From NCBI GenBank assembly GCA_037355855.1, contig CM074760.1, positions 2,348,501-2,412,500 of the forward strand: a DNA stretch of 64,000 nt, written 5' to 3'. The stretch comes from Pseudo-nitzschia pungens (taxonomy: Eukaryota > Bacillariophyta > Bacillariophyceae > Bacillariales > Bacillariaceae). The translations under genes and the position numbers were made by a program. Shown one piece after another: positions 33,635 through 44,573 of the stretch; the stretch's first letter is position 1, and every line of letters starts with the position of its first letter. The notes beneath the pieces are model-generated. The model did not search any database, was not told where the DNA came from, and saw nothing but the letters and a program-made list of their open reading frames with translations.

Positions 33635-34291
33635 TCAGTCTCGCTTGCCTTTTCCAAAATCAAGCTTTATGTTCGTCTTTCCGATTTTGATATCGACACT
33701 TTCCGGTGCCTTGTAAACGTTTGTGCCATCTCGATTGTTGGATACCCCTGCAACGGCTACGTCACTCTGGTTTGCTTCGCTCAATGATCGTGCTCCATAA
33801 TAGTACCATCGATGATTCCACCCCACCCACAAGTACTCGGCATCAACTGTTGGCATCGTCACCGTAGCCACACGTGCCGCTCCAGCGAGGCTTGTGATAC
33901 TCACCTCGTATCCCGGAAGCGTAACCAGCTCGCTCGCGATGGTAGCCTTGGCGTCCGCCAAAAACTGGGCCAACATCCCGCCCTTGGGCTTCTCCGGATG
34001 GTCTTGCGGCAATGGATCTCCCCGAAAGACCGCGCGCAATTCCTGCTTGGCATCAAACGAGGACGCGGGAGGACATGTTTGAAGTCCGTAAATATATACA
34101 ATAGGCAGGAGAGCCACGTAGACCTTGATGGATGCCGCTAGTGCTTTCAGGAGCAAGACCGCTCCGACAGCAAGGGCGATGAGTGTCAGTATCGCGTCTT
34201 GGAAAGGTCGTTCTTGTTCCTCCTGAGTCTCTGTCGTTCCATCAGCAGGATAACGTGAGGGTTTCCCAGGCGTGGGATTTGCGGAGGCCAT
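33635..34291 (-). CDS. conserved-looking membrane protein of unknown function
   Basis: A single exon of 218 residues. The hydrophilic head (1-28) is rich in Pro, Thr and Glu. Then come two closely spaced membrane segments (about 32-50 and 54-72; AILTLIALAVGAVLLLKALAA and VYVALLPIVYIYGLQTCPP). A soluble domain follows (about 75-218) with regular alternation suggestive of a beta fold: VTLPGYEVSITSLAG, ARVATVTMPTVDAEYLWVGWNHRWYYYG and a basic tail VDIKIGKTNIKLDFGKGKRD. I do not recognise the family. Codon use and the clean ATG context support a real gene. No neighbour suggests a pathway. Confidence 0.7.
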   Translation of the reverse strand: MASANPTPGKPSRYPADGTTETQEEQERPFQDAILTLIALAVGAVLLLKALAASIKVYVALLPIVYIYGLQTCPPASSFDAKQELRAVFRGDPLPQDHPEKPKGGMLAQFLADAKATIASELVTLPGYEVSITSLAGAARVATVTMPTVDAEYLWVGWNHRWYYYGARSLSEANQSDVAVAGVSNNRDGTNVYKAPESVDIKIGKTNIKLDFGKGKRD

Positions 34292-35269
34292 ACTCGTATG
34301 TTTGTTCGCAACTTAACTGGATACTAATCGTTTGTATGCTACAGTTGTACTCGACACATTGCCAATTGCCAAGCGGAAATCTGAAAGACTGTGCATCAAG
34401 TCTTAGACGTACCGGTACGGTAGGGTAAACACTGGAGGAGCAAACAGTAAGATTAAACGCCATGGGTTTCCAAATCTCAAAAAGAATCCATCCAGTAGGA
34501 TTACGTGTTTTTGTTCTAAAAACAAAAGTGCAAGCATTGGATACTGTATTCAATATTGGATTGAAAAAATGGAAAGATACTGTTCCAACGAGTCCGCTAC
34601 GCGTACCGGTACTTGTACTTGTAGTTGTAAGTTACGTGTACTCTCGTACGTTACAAAGAAGTTTCAGAATGATATTTGTACCTGGTAACTTAGTACCGGT
34701 ACGGCTGCGTGCATCATGAATTCTTGCTTTGGGCAAGGCAAGTGCGAAAGGTAATGACGCATCGCGTAATTACCATTGACCCAACAAGTCTACCATTGTC
34801 CAGTGCCGTAGTGAACTGAACTAAACAGTGAGGAATGAGCAGGTAAAGTAGAATATGGAGTAGGCAAGGATGCAGAGCAGTGGATCTTTGGTACGGATAC
34901 CTACCGTGTACATAGGACCGCAGGTTCCATAGCTCCTAGAAGGGTTGGTCCACGAGCAACATGACACCTCAGACCGTTAGTTTTTGGCCAGGCGAGACGG
35001 CGCCCGGGAATTGGGCGTAGCAGATTCGTCTCTCTGATCAATCTCAATCTCAAAAATACCCACACGACATGGCATTTCTTTTGATCGTCACGAAGAAGTA
35101 GACAGAACAAGAAGCTTAGTTTTCACAGGTAATCTCTAGTAGTTGTACTACATTATTGGTACTACGTATTATGCTCAAAGGAATTCATGGGCTGTACCAT
35201 CACGCACACTTCATTTTCGGGGAAAAAGATGCGTTCCTGGCATTGAAACACCAGAGATACTAGTACTAG

Positions 35270-35300
35270 AAGAGAGAGAGAGAGAGAGAGAGGAGAGAGA
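35270..35300. repeat. (GA)n microsatellite
   Basis: About 15 GA dinucleotides with one interruption, about 50-75 bp upstream of the small ORF at 35347. Confidence 0.95.
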
Positions 35301-35346
35301 CTTATTAGTAGCTTTCTGAACCATCTACATGGAATTTAGAACTTCG

Positions 35347-35679
35347 ATGAAGATAGCACCATGTCTGATGTCTGCTCTCTTGCTCGCTGTTCCTTCCTTT
35401 TCTTCTGCTTCTGCCCCCGCCACCCCGGTCACCAACATTTTTTTCTGTATTCACCATGTGGCTACCACCATCAGCTTCTCGATCTCCTCCTCATCAGCGA
35501 ACCGGCGAGGCGAGGTTATTCTTACAATATTTTTATCACTTCTGGATCGAAATCAAAAGATTCGCTTCCTGAGTGACCAAGAAAAAGTCGAGGAGGAAGA
35601 CCTGAACAAGCTTATTTTGATTCGCAGCTCCTGTAAACGTATGGCTCAAAAACATAGAATAATACTGAATTTACTTTAA
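35347..35679 (+). CDS. doubtful small secreted protein or first exon
   Basis: The frame from this ATG encodes 110 residues. It starts with a convincing signal peptide (MKIAPCLMSALLLAVPSFSSASA), but the rest is unremarkable and partly hydrophobic. No domain or splice partner was found, so it may be the first exon of an undetected gene or chance. Confidence 0.3.
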   Translation: MKIAPCLMSALLLAVPSFSSASAPATPVTNIFFCIHHVATTISFSISSSSANRRGEVILTIFLSLLDRNQKIRFLSDQEKVEEEDLNKLILIRSSCKRMAQKHRIILNLL

Positions 35680-36040
35680 AATATTATTATTATTTAGTCT
35701 TACACACATATTATTATATCGTTTTCCGATATAATTGCTCTAACTCGTATTCTCATACTTCACTCTATCTTGTTCACAAATGTCACGTTTGATGACCTGA
35801 AAAGTTCATTGGTTTTGCGTCCCGCGTTTTTCAAAAATACTGTTGCCGCAGAATCTGTTTTCTCTCTTTGGAACTAGAAAGGAGAAAGGACGCCCACTTC
35901 TCTTTCGAAATTGATTGAAGGTCTTTATCTGCGGCACCAGGTAGTACACATCGCATGATGCACCTCAAGGTTCGTCGCCAATCACTTGTCACCGTTCTTG
36001 ATGCCTTTCAAGCCAATCAAATAGTATTGTTCATGCTCAC

Positions 36041-37433
36041 TTAGTTGCTCGGAGGAACTAGGGATTCTACTAGTACTCGCAGCTCGTTGACCTGGCGTTG
36101 GAGATCTTCGATAGTCTTCTTGTAATTTTGTTCCTTGGAAGTCGAGGAAGTTCTCAAAGAGCGACGGCGTACGTGTATCTCGTTTTCAGTCGCAGCATGA
36201 TCCGGAGCGGAACGGCTGCCATCTAGGAATTCCCGAAGCCTATCGATGTTGCCCCTGTCGAACGTTACCACCTCTCTGTCGGCAATCTTGAGAGTAAATG
36301 ACTTTGCTGCAATTTTGAACTCACCCTCGCCACTTGATTCGGTCTTATCTCTTGAAAGGTTGAAAACAGCTGATCTGCTATCCTTTGCGACTGCGTTCGC
36401 ACCGCCTGCAATGGAATATTCACCTGATGCTTCATTAGAATCACCGCCAATGACAACACCGAATTTTCCAAGCACCACATTGTTTTTGCCTCCAGAAATT
36501 GTAGCAAACTCAGCAGATATTCCATTGTCTTTACCACCCCCAATGGTAGATCCTTTCTGTTCAACAAAGTTGGTTTCACCACCGCCGATAAACGAGAATT
36601 GACCAGCAGCCACATTCTTGACACCACCCGCAATTGTAGACTGTGGAGCTTCAGCAAAGTTGCCATTACCTCCCGAAATAGTGGTAGCTTTTCCCAATGC
36701 CACATTATCAGAACCGCCAGAAACCGTGGCAAATTTATCCAAAGCAGCATTCATTTCTCCACCCGCAACACTTCCATAATCCTCCGACACGAAGTTCGTT
36801 TTACCACCTCCAATGGCACCGTATTTACCATTTACAATGTTTGTGACTCCACCGGAAATCGTTCCTCCTTTACTTTTGGGAGTGACGTCGTTCTTGGATC
36901 CACCCGAAATACTAGCTTGTAACCCAAGAGCAAAATTTTCATTACCACCTGCAACAGTAGATTCTTTGCCAGTCGGCGATATTGCGAAGTCCGCCGCCAA
37001 TGTATGCTTTATCACCGATGGCTTCGTTCTTCGCTCCACCGGAGACAGTTGCTGTATTACCCTTGGCGCGATTCATTTTTCCTCCGGCAACTGCCGAAAA
37101 TGCACCTTCCGCATCATTCTCTGTTCCTCCTGATACGGTTGCCAGTTTACCAGCAGCGGTATTTGTTGTTCCCATGAGAATGGCGTTCTCGCCAAGTCTG
37201 ACAACTTGTTCGTCTGAAGCTTCTCGCTCATCGTTCGAGGTATTTGTATTGTTTGATGCATCTAGCTCATCGATCAATTCCAGGGGATCTATCTCATCAA
37301 ATTCATTTGGAAATGATGTGTCGGTCTCATTCACTATAGTGATGTCTGCAAAATCTAGTTCTTCATATGCAGAACTCTGACTACAAAGTGCAATGAGAAA
37401 AAGTGCCAAGAGGCCTGCCGAAATACTTCGCAT
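36041..37433 (-). CDS. secreted 15-residue-repeat protein (SGGxxN beta-solenoid-like) with C-terminal coiled coil; one frameshift
   Basis: Read as one gene of about 463 residues, broken by one extra base at 36971. It opens with a signal peptide (MRSISAGLLALFLIALCSQSSA) and an acidic region (about 23-85). About sixteen repeats follow, almost all exactly 15 residues, of the form GGxxNxAxGxxATVS / GGGxxNxVxxxxSTIG. Next comes a beta-rich segment (FKIAAKSFTLKIADREVVTF), then a basic stretch and a predicted coiled coil (KKTIEDLQRQVNELRVLVESL). Short Gly/Asn repeats of this kind with a C-terminal coiled coil recall bacterial trimeric adhesin heads and phage-tail beta-solenoids (analogy, not proven homology). 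Upstream of 36971 the frame runs into a stop at 36942. Dropping that base restores the exact 15-residue period. Whether it is an assembly error or a real lesion is open. Confidence 0.78.
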
Positions 37434-39571
37434 ACTGATGAGCAATCGAATCGAAATTCACCTTGAAAGCTGTTATGTCGTTGGGAATTGTGTGGCTTGT
37501 TTGAAATTTGTGCTCAGTTGGGTAGAAAATGAGAGATTGCAAAATGAAGACACAATCTGTGAAGAATAAATTGGGCGGTAATCTCCGGCCATGAATTTAT
37601 GTATACAAGAGCAGTTCATGTGATAATAAAACATTGATCGAATCGGGAAGTCATGCCCTCTTATATAACAAGAAGAGTCGATAAGTATGATAATTCACTT
37701 ATTAAGTTTTCTGAGAAAAACAATTAATGATTGAGAGACATCAAAGACTGAGATATTGTGAAGATATCAAAACAAGACTCAAAGAATTACTACTGTATTG
37801 CGAAGTATTTATGAAGTAGATGTGACTGTGACAACTGAGTGCCGTGCGTTAGCCTATCTTGTCGTAGAAACAATCTACGTCGTGCAACAATACTATCACC
37901 TCTCAAAATTATTCTTCTCACTCTTTTCTTCTAAGGGATTGACGAGTCATTGACTCTGCTGTCGAAAAATACATCTTGGATACCGTAGTAAGTAATACGT
38001 AGAATTTTCGAAGAACAAGAGTTCAAACCTTCAACGCACAAAACACGATTTAACAATTATGCGGTGATCATAATTCTCTCTGGGAACACTCTCTACTATC
38101 GTCAGATACACCATTAATAATGATTAGTTTGGTGGGACGGGAAACGATGGAAGAAACATAGTACAGTACTCGTAGGACTCCCAGCACTACCGTACTACAG
38201 CAGGTAGCCGCAACGGTATACTAGTATTAGTACAACTACTAGTACTAGTAGTACTACCACTACTGGTACTAGATCTCCACTAGTAATTGTGAATCCCAAC
38301 ACGGAAGAAGTTCGAGGAGGAGGGAAAACTTTTACTTTACAACTACCTTCATATTAGTAGTAGCAGTAGTAGCACTACTAGTACTAGTACTAACCACAGA
38401 GTGGCTTGAAAAGTAATGGCGATTGTTCTTCATGCTGCAGATATCGCTAACAAGAAAATAGAAGATCAAGGCATCCTTGTGCTGATGTACTTTAGCACCC
38501 TCCTAGTATTCCTTGTTGAAACCTAAGGTATGCTGGTGCAGCCTATGCTGTTGCCTCATAGTACTGCAATCTCATGGTTGATACATAATATATTGGTTGG
38601 GAAGTCAGAGAGTATCTGATTCTAGAACTTTCTTTAGTTGTTCCTAGGTTTGTCCCTACATGAATCTAATGCCAACATAGTACTAGTACTACTACTATAT
38701 CTGATTCTGAATCTATCTTTACTACTACTACTACTACTACTACTAGTTGATTCTTCTAGGCTTGTCCCTAGATGAAGAATCTATTACCATCTCAAGACTA
38801 GTAGTATCTGATTCTAGATCTTGCTGTCCCTGTATATCGACGCTTTGCTGGATCGATATCTTTTTATGGAGTATTATTATGTCGCCTCGCGTCCCTTGTT
38901 GAGCATGGATCGAAATCTTTTCACGTACGGTAGTATCGATATATCGCTCGAGTCCCCTGAGTATGGAGCGATCTGTTTTTGCATCCTTGCCTTGCGCCCT
39001 CTGAGTATAGATCGATCTATTTTGTATCCTTGCGTCGCGTCCCCTTATCCATCGATCTATTGGTGTTTCGGAGTATCGATGCATCGCCTTGCGTCCCCTG
39101 AGTATTAGATTGATGTCCCTCGCGTTCCCTGAGTATGAATCGATCTGTTTTTTATGTCGCCTCACATCCCTTTCTCTATCGACCTGCTCTAGTACAGAGT
39201 ATCGCCTTGCGTCCACTCCCTGAGTGTGGATCGATTTCTTTTTATCGGAGTATCCCAAGCTGTACCCTACGGTATAAATTTGCTGTTGCTGTTCGCTGTC
39301 CACTGTAGATCGACGCTTTGCTGCCGTTCCCTGTACCGGTATTATGACCCCTGGAAGAAGCAACATACCGGTCGCAACCCGAATCTATTATAGTACGGTA
39401 TGGTTCATATCTTTGATAATTATGAATCAAAACATGAAGATATGGAACAACTTCACTCCACCTTCTCCAGTTACAATTAATTACTGGTAACCTTACCCGG
39501 TACGAGTACGGTAAGATTACGTACCGGTACAGTAGGGTTATCGTTTTTTCAAACTACGTACCTGATGTCTG
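37434..39571. other. intergenic, repeat-rich region
   Basis: No gene is supported. It is AT-rich from 37434 to 38160, has CTAGTA/GTACTA microsatellite-like DNA at about 38210-38400 and an (ACT)n run at 38721-38745, and holds a degenerate minisatellite at 38820-39310. TACCGG words lie just before the TLDc gene. Confidence 0.5.
38820..39310. repeat. degenerate minisatellite
   Basis: A loosely conserved unit recurs about eight to nine times. It contains TGAGTATGGATCGATCT-type sequence, a run of T, then CTTGCGTCCC or CTCGCGTCCC. Unit length is roughly 45-65 bp. The block is bounded by two copies of a sequence with GTCC..TGTA.ATCGACGCTTTGCTG (about 38826 and 39297). A 207-residue minus-strand frame crosses it and reads as repeated basic segments; I treat it as non-coding. 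Confidence 0.7.
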
Positions 39572-41314
39572 ATGAAAGTGATCATTGATTTGTGCGAAAA
39601 GGGAATGCTTTATTCTCCATTTCTTCCCGTAGCGCAACAGCCCCCAACCACGAAAGGAGACGCGACAACAAGAATGATGACTACTGAAGAGCAGGCGAAG
39701 GAGGAAGCCAGGGCTTTGATGCAGCGACTTGAAGCCCAGTTCGGAGACGTCGATCTCGATCTGAAGATGCTGGGCCTGGACGACGAGGAAGCGGTTGCCA
39801 ACGAATTGGCGGAAGTGGAAGAGATGGAAAAGGATTTGGTGCAGTCGTCGTCCACTTCTAATGGAAATGGCAATAGCACTAATGTCGCCGATGCGGAAGC
39901 CGCTGCCTTGATGGCTCGACTAGGTGCGCAATTTGGTGATCTGGACATGACCCAGTTGGGTTTGGGTTTGGGTTTGGGAACAACTGTTGGAGATGGTGGT
40001 AGCACATCGGTAGAAGAAGCAGGAGTAGCAACAGCAGATACTGATCCTCAAATCGAAAGCGAGGAATCTTCTTTGGCAGATCCCACGCCAGAAGAGCTGG
40101 CAGCATGGCAAGCCTCCCAATTTAACAAAGGGAGGGAGCAGCGCAAACAACAACAACAACAAGAGCGAAATGCTGCCTTGACCATGTCAACGTCCACTAT
40201 TTCCATTCGAGAACGAAGAACAATTTTGCAAGAAAAGCGAGAAAAACAGCTAGTGGAAGAACAAGTGCGGCTTCGTTTCCAGCAATCATCGTCCGTGCCC
40301 AACGTCAAAGAAGTAATCGCTTCGAATCAAGAAAGTGGTAACATATTGGATCTATTTGGCGACGAACAAAGTGCCTTTTTTTCGCCCGAGAATAATGAAC
40401 TTTTACGTGAGCTAACTTCCAACGAACAAGACGGCGATCCAGAGATTTTACAAACCTCATGGAAACGCCTCTATGCTAGTTACGAACAGGGCTTGGGGTT
40501 TTTGAGTTTGTGGAACGCTCTGAGGGGCTACGATGGTCCGACGCTCATGATTATGCGCACGTTGCCAAGCGCCTCTAAGTACGTAGCAGCACCAGTAACG
40601 GTGAAATCAAACCAAAGCAGGCAAACCAAGGGAAATCCCACAGCGTGCATCGGCTTCTACACCACAATACCGTGGGTGGAAAATACCGAATTCTTCGGCG
40701 GCGATATCAGTGGCAAAAACGATGCTGATAAAGCATTTTTGTTTTCCATCCAAGATGACCAAGCTCCTAATACCACAGACAATCAAAGCAACAATATCCA
40801 AAATAACGCCGGTCGCATCCGATTCTTTCCTGTCAAATCAAAGGAAGAGGACGGCGCTGGCGGTGGCTACATGTATTGCCATCCTTCTACTATGCCGAAC
40901 CGTCAGAATGGCAAGGGCAATTTGACTAGTAGGAATAAGTCTTTCGCTGTGAATGGAATTGGTGTTGGTGGAAGACCCACACAGCCTCGCTTTCATCTAA
41001 CGGAAACCTTTGAGGATTGCCGTTGCTTGACCTATGATTCGAGTCGAACTACCAAAAACGGCGATTTGTTTGCCAGGGAAGACGGTGATACGAGTCATCC
41101 ATTTGCACAAGCATTGTATTACTTTGATGTTGATGAGATTGAGGTATGGGGTGTCGGCGGGAAGGAATGGATCGAACACGCATTGAAAGAACGAGAAAAC
41201 ACTCGAAAGCAGCACATCAAACAATATCAGACAGTCAACAAGCAAATGATGTGGGATGATGGTACCTTTGCAAAGCGCACGGCTTCAAAACTGCCCTTTC
41301 ACGAAAACCGATGA
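39572..41314 (+). CDS. TLDc-domain protein
   Basis: A single exon of 580 residues. The N-terminal half (1-285) is acidic and low-complexity. Two similar ~25-residue segments, EARALMQRLEAQFGDVDLDLKMLGL and AAALMARLGAQFGDLDMTQLGLGL, form an internal duplication (about 46-70 and 109-133). A Gln/Lys-rich coiled-coil-like part (about 190-245) follows. The C-terminal half is a TLDc domain (about 295-555): WKRLYASYEQGLGFLSLWNALRGYDGPTLMIMRT, IGFYTTIPWVENTEFFGG, then GIGVGGRPTQPRFHLTETFEDCRCLTYDS and FDVDEIEVWGVGG. TLDc proteins elsewhere bind the V-ATPase and take part in oxidative-stress responses; which applies here is unknown. Loops in the domain are long and low-complexity. Alternative in-frame starts exist at residues 12 and 35. 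Confidence 0.88.
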   Translation: MKVIIDLCEKGMLYSPFLPVAQQPPTTKGDATTRMMTTEEQAKEEARALMQRLEAQFGDVDLDLKMLGLDDEEAVANELAEVEEMEKDLVQSSSTSNGNGNSTNVADAEAAALMARLGAQFGDLDMTQLGLGLGLGTTVGDGGSTSVEEAGVATADTDPQIESEESSLADPTPEELAAWQASQFNKGREQRKQQQQQERNAALTMSTSTISIRERRTILQEKREKQLVEEQVRLRFQQSSSVPNVKEVIASNQESGNILDLFGDEQSAFFSPENNELLRELTSNEQDGDPEILQTSWKRLYASYEQGLGFLSLWNALRGYDGPTLMIMRTLPSASKYVAAPVTVKSNQSRQTKGNPTACIGFYTTIPWVENTEFFGGDISGKNDADKAFLFSIQDDQAPNTTDNQSNNIQNNAGRIRFFPVKSKEEDGAGGGYMYCHPSTMPNRQNGKGNLTSRNKSFAVNGIGVGGRPTQPRFHLTETFEDCRCLTYDSSRTTKNGDLFAREDGDTSHPFAQALYYFDVDEIEVWGVGGKEWIEHALKERENTRKQHIKQYQTVNKQMMWDDGTFAKRTASKLPFHENR

Positions 41315-42202
41315 TACATAGACAATCACCACCACAAAATTTTCCTTTGATGGTCTCACTAGACGGCGTAGAATCTCGTTAACACTCGTTAACAATACAC
41401 AACGCGAACTTTGTTGCAGCAACCATTGCCGTAAGATGAGAGGGCAGTAACGGAAGAAGATTTTTCCTTACGTATCCAAAAATACTGAAGGGTAACGACC
41501 AGAATGAGTCACTCGCTGCATTAGGAATATTTATGGTTGGATTTCATTTACTCGAACCACCACGTTTGACGAGTTCACAGATGATGGGAAGCTGACCGGT
41601 AATTTAGACACGAGAGATGTTATGACCGTAGACGACTATGCTTTACCTGCAAACTGTCATCGAAAGTGAAAGTCGGCACTCCTTTGAAATTCGCCATTGA
41701 AGATCACGGCCTCTGTAGAAGGGTGTCGCCAGGGGCGCAGCAAGCGACAAAGTTATATTTTTCATACTTGTAGCTGTTTATTTTCTCACGTCTTGAGTCT
41801 CATCTCAATGCCACAAATGCTTGTGCCAAACTTCCGCCACCATTCCTGTCACATAAGATGTTATCTAGTGCTACGATCAATTGCAATAACACCGAAGCCT
41901 CGTCGCGCTCACTTTCTGACTCGATGGAACATGCGTAGACGCTGATTATCATGTATATTCTCAAGCGTATTTCAATAAATTATTCACTAATAAAATTTAT
42001 GACTTATGAAAGGATTCTCGGTACACATCTGGCGAGATGTGCTTCCTAATTCGATTGCGAAAAGAATTGCAATCGTATCCCACGCAGTAATTGCGCACAA
42101 TAGCGTGGGATGGAAGAGAATGCCACGGGGCTATGAATTGATGCAGGACACGAAAGAAAACACCTAAATTGTCGATTGAACTTCTCTCTCGACTGCGGGT
42201 GA
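41315..42202. other. intergenic region between convergent genes
   Basis: About 890 bp, AT-rich, with no supportable gene or clear repeat. Confidence 0.5.
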
Positions 42203-43481
42203 TTAAGCCGGACACTGAGGCATTGTGTGATTGACGTCGGCAATTGTAGAACAAGGGCGTTTGGTTCCAACAAAGAAGTCGAATCCCGGTGGTTTGGCGG
42301 TGGTAACGATCCCACTGTTGCGGCGGGTACGTCCAGAGAACTTCTTGAAAATCTCACCGCTAGCCTCTTCGTCACATTGAACGCACGGATTCAAATCACA
42401 TGTTCCGGGAGTCATCGGAATGTCGCTTTATTTTGATTATGATAACAGAAGGTCACAACAGGAACAATAACATAAGTAAGAGTTGAACACAGAAACAGAT
42501 GAGTCGGAAGCGGCGCAGGAACAATGAATTCTGTTCGATTCCTATCTCCGATTGGACCGTAATGATTTCTTACCATCCTGATCCTACGGGGTCAGGAAAA
42601 CAAGTGGTTGCGCAGGTTGTGCAACTTTGAGGTCCTGTATACGGAGGCCCACCGGTGAGAGCTTGGGTAGCCATAGCGATATTCACGACAGTGTTCAAGG
42701 CGTTACTGGCCCACACAAAGGTGCAATCCTGAGAGAAACCCAAATCGTCAAAGCACTCTATTAGGCTCTTGGAATAGTTTTTATAATCACCGTCAAAGAA
42801 CAGCTGAACCTTTTGTTGAGTGCAAGCGAAGGCATCTGCATCTAGCGTGGGCGATAGGTTCGCCACCAAGTCTTGCGCGGAACTGCATACTCCACAGTTA
42901 CCGTCGTGGGTCACGAAGGTCTGGCTCTTCTTGCTCTTCTTGCTCTTCTTGGTCACACGTCGTTCGACGATTCTGTATTCATTTGTGTCACAAAAGCCTC
43001 CTGCTTTGCCCTTCTTCGAGTTTTTGTACCTGAAGGAACACTGAACTTCTCCGTTTTTCTTGCTTTTCTTGCCTTTCTTGCCTTTCTTGTCTTTCTTGCT
43101 TTTTTTGCCTTGCTTTGCGGCTTTTGTCGTTGTCACTCCTTCGCACAAGGGTTGACCGAGGGTGACGTTAATGATTGGGAACGGGTTGCAACCCTCTGGA
43201 TCCAGCCGGAACAAGGAGGTTTCGACTGGTTTCAAGCCGGAAAAGAATGCCACCTTCTCTTGATCGAAACTACCAAGAGTTTTTCTGTTTCCGAGATCGG
43301 GACAGGTGCCACAATCAGCTGGGTCGTCAGGGATGCAATGACAGTCGGGGAAACAAACACCAGGTCCACCAATCACCGGGGGACACACGGCATCCGCTAG
43401 AAAGATATCGGTGGGCTCAGGGTTTGACCTGACGGTAGATAGACGCAGAAATGCTGCGATGAGCAAGGCGTTGATTTTCAT
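42203..43481 (-). CDS. secreted Cys-rich diatom protein with lysine patches
   Basis: Two exons, 43481-42574 and 42425-42203, with a 148-nt intron (donor GTAAGA; acceptor ATAAAG). The junction TG|C makes a Cys, in keeping with the spacing of neighbouring Cys. The protein is 376 residues. A signal peptide (about 1-19) is followed by a Cys-dense region (CPPVIGGPGVCFPDCHCIPDDPADCGTC). Two lysine-rich runs (KKSKKDKKGKKGKKSKK about 124-140; VTKKSKKSKKSQ) flank CSFRYKNSKKGKAGGFC. A Cys/Asn region and a C-terminal CDLNPCVQCDEEASGEIF...GRTRRNSG segment complete it. I associate this CDE..SG..F...GRTRR.SG ending with secreted proteins of pennate diatoms, from memory only. The Lys/Ser runs resemble silica- or polysaccharide-interacting sequences (inference). 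No enzyme motif is visible. Confidence 0.8.
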
Positions 43482-44573
43482 GGCGGTGATGGAGCACGAA
43501 GATTATTTCTGGTAGGTCAGAAAAAAAAAATGGGAGGCTATCGGTACAAGTAAGCTTCCGAACTTGATAATACTGTACCGTATTGGTAACCTTAGTTGTT
43601 CTTCGGAACATAATTATTTATTACGTACCGGTATTATCATCATCTAACGATTCCGAATCACGAAACTAGTAGAACAAGCACCGGTACGAGTGTTCCAAAA
43701 AAATTCTTAGCCGGTACTACGATTACCTTGCACATAGCTGTACGAGTAAGATTTACTGTACCGGTACTGCTTCAACAGAAGAAGAATGGTTGAGAGGACC
43801 GGTAGATTTTTCGATACTTCTGTATTTCGTTGGGAAGCTAAGATCCTTCCATTAAAGTTACACTGTACTAGTAGTACCGTACGACATCGCGCAGCCAAAG
43901 TCAACAAAAATTCCAATTTCGTGAACCGTACAATACTGTAGATACACGTGCGTAATTATCTAACTGTCTCAGGAATAGCGAGGGAAACGTTACAAATGCA
44001 TTGATCGACAATTCGCGTTTTCAAAAACTTTTGGCGGCAATCAGAAGGTTAAATTACTGCACACTTAGTAACCTTCCTTTTTCTCTGGTGCGGCGACGGT
44101 TATAATTATGATACACTCAGCATGATTCTTCATTGCGCAGAATGCGTACGTTGCGTTTACACGACTCATCCGGACGAAATTATTGACGAAGTTTGTTGTA
44201 TGTGTGTGCAGCTCCAGGCAAACAAATAATGCCCTCTTCAACGTCAACGGAAAAGGTTGACAGTTATGGAATTTTCAATGCTGTACTCTTTCATTTGAAC
44301 GCAGGAGTAAGATTATTGAATAATTACGTAGTAGTACAGGTAAGGTTTAACTTAACCTTACTACTGTAATTCCCATCAACTGTCCCCAGTTTTCCGTAGA
44401 AATTACTACGTACTTGTAGTACCAGTGCAGAACCTGTGTAGAATCGGGTGACAGCTGATAGGAATATTGTAGTTTTGGTAAGACTTTCTGACTTACCGGT
44501 AAGGTACTGATGAGTAAAAACGAATCACATTTGTACGGTAGATTCAAAGTAGTAAGTAACCTTAAGATTAACC
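43482..44573. other. intergenic region
   Basis: No gene. It is very rich in TACCGGTAC, GTACGAGTA, CGTACCGG and AACCTTAC words (about 43550-43900, 44330-44573). Confidence 0.5.

Larger units (their letters stand above)
34292..36040. other. intergenic region
   Basis: Apart from the doubtful small ORF at 35347 and a GA run, nothing is seen. TACCGGTACG, GTACTTGTACTTG and GTACTC words cluster at 34410-34710. Confidence 0.45.

Noticed and set aside
38743..39366. 207-residue minus-strand frame, basic and repetitive
   Set aside because: It coincides with a degenerate non-coding minisatellite and has no domain or signal peptide.
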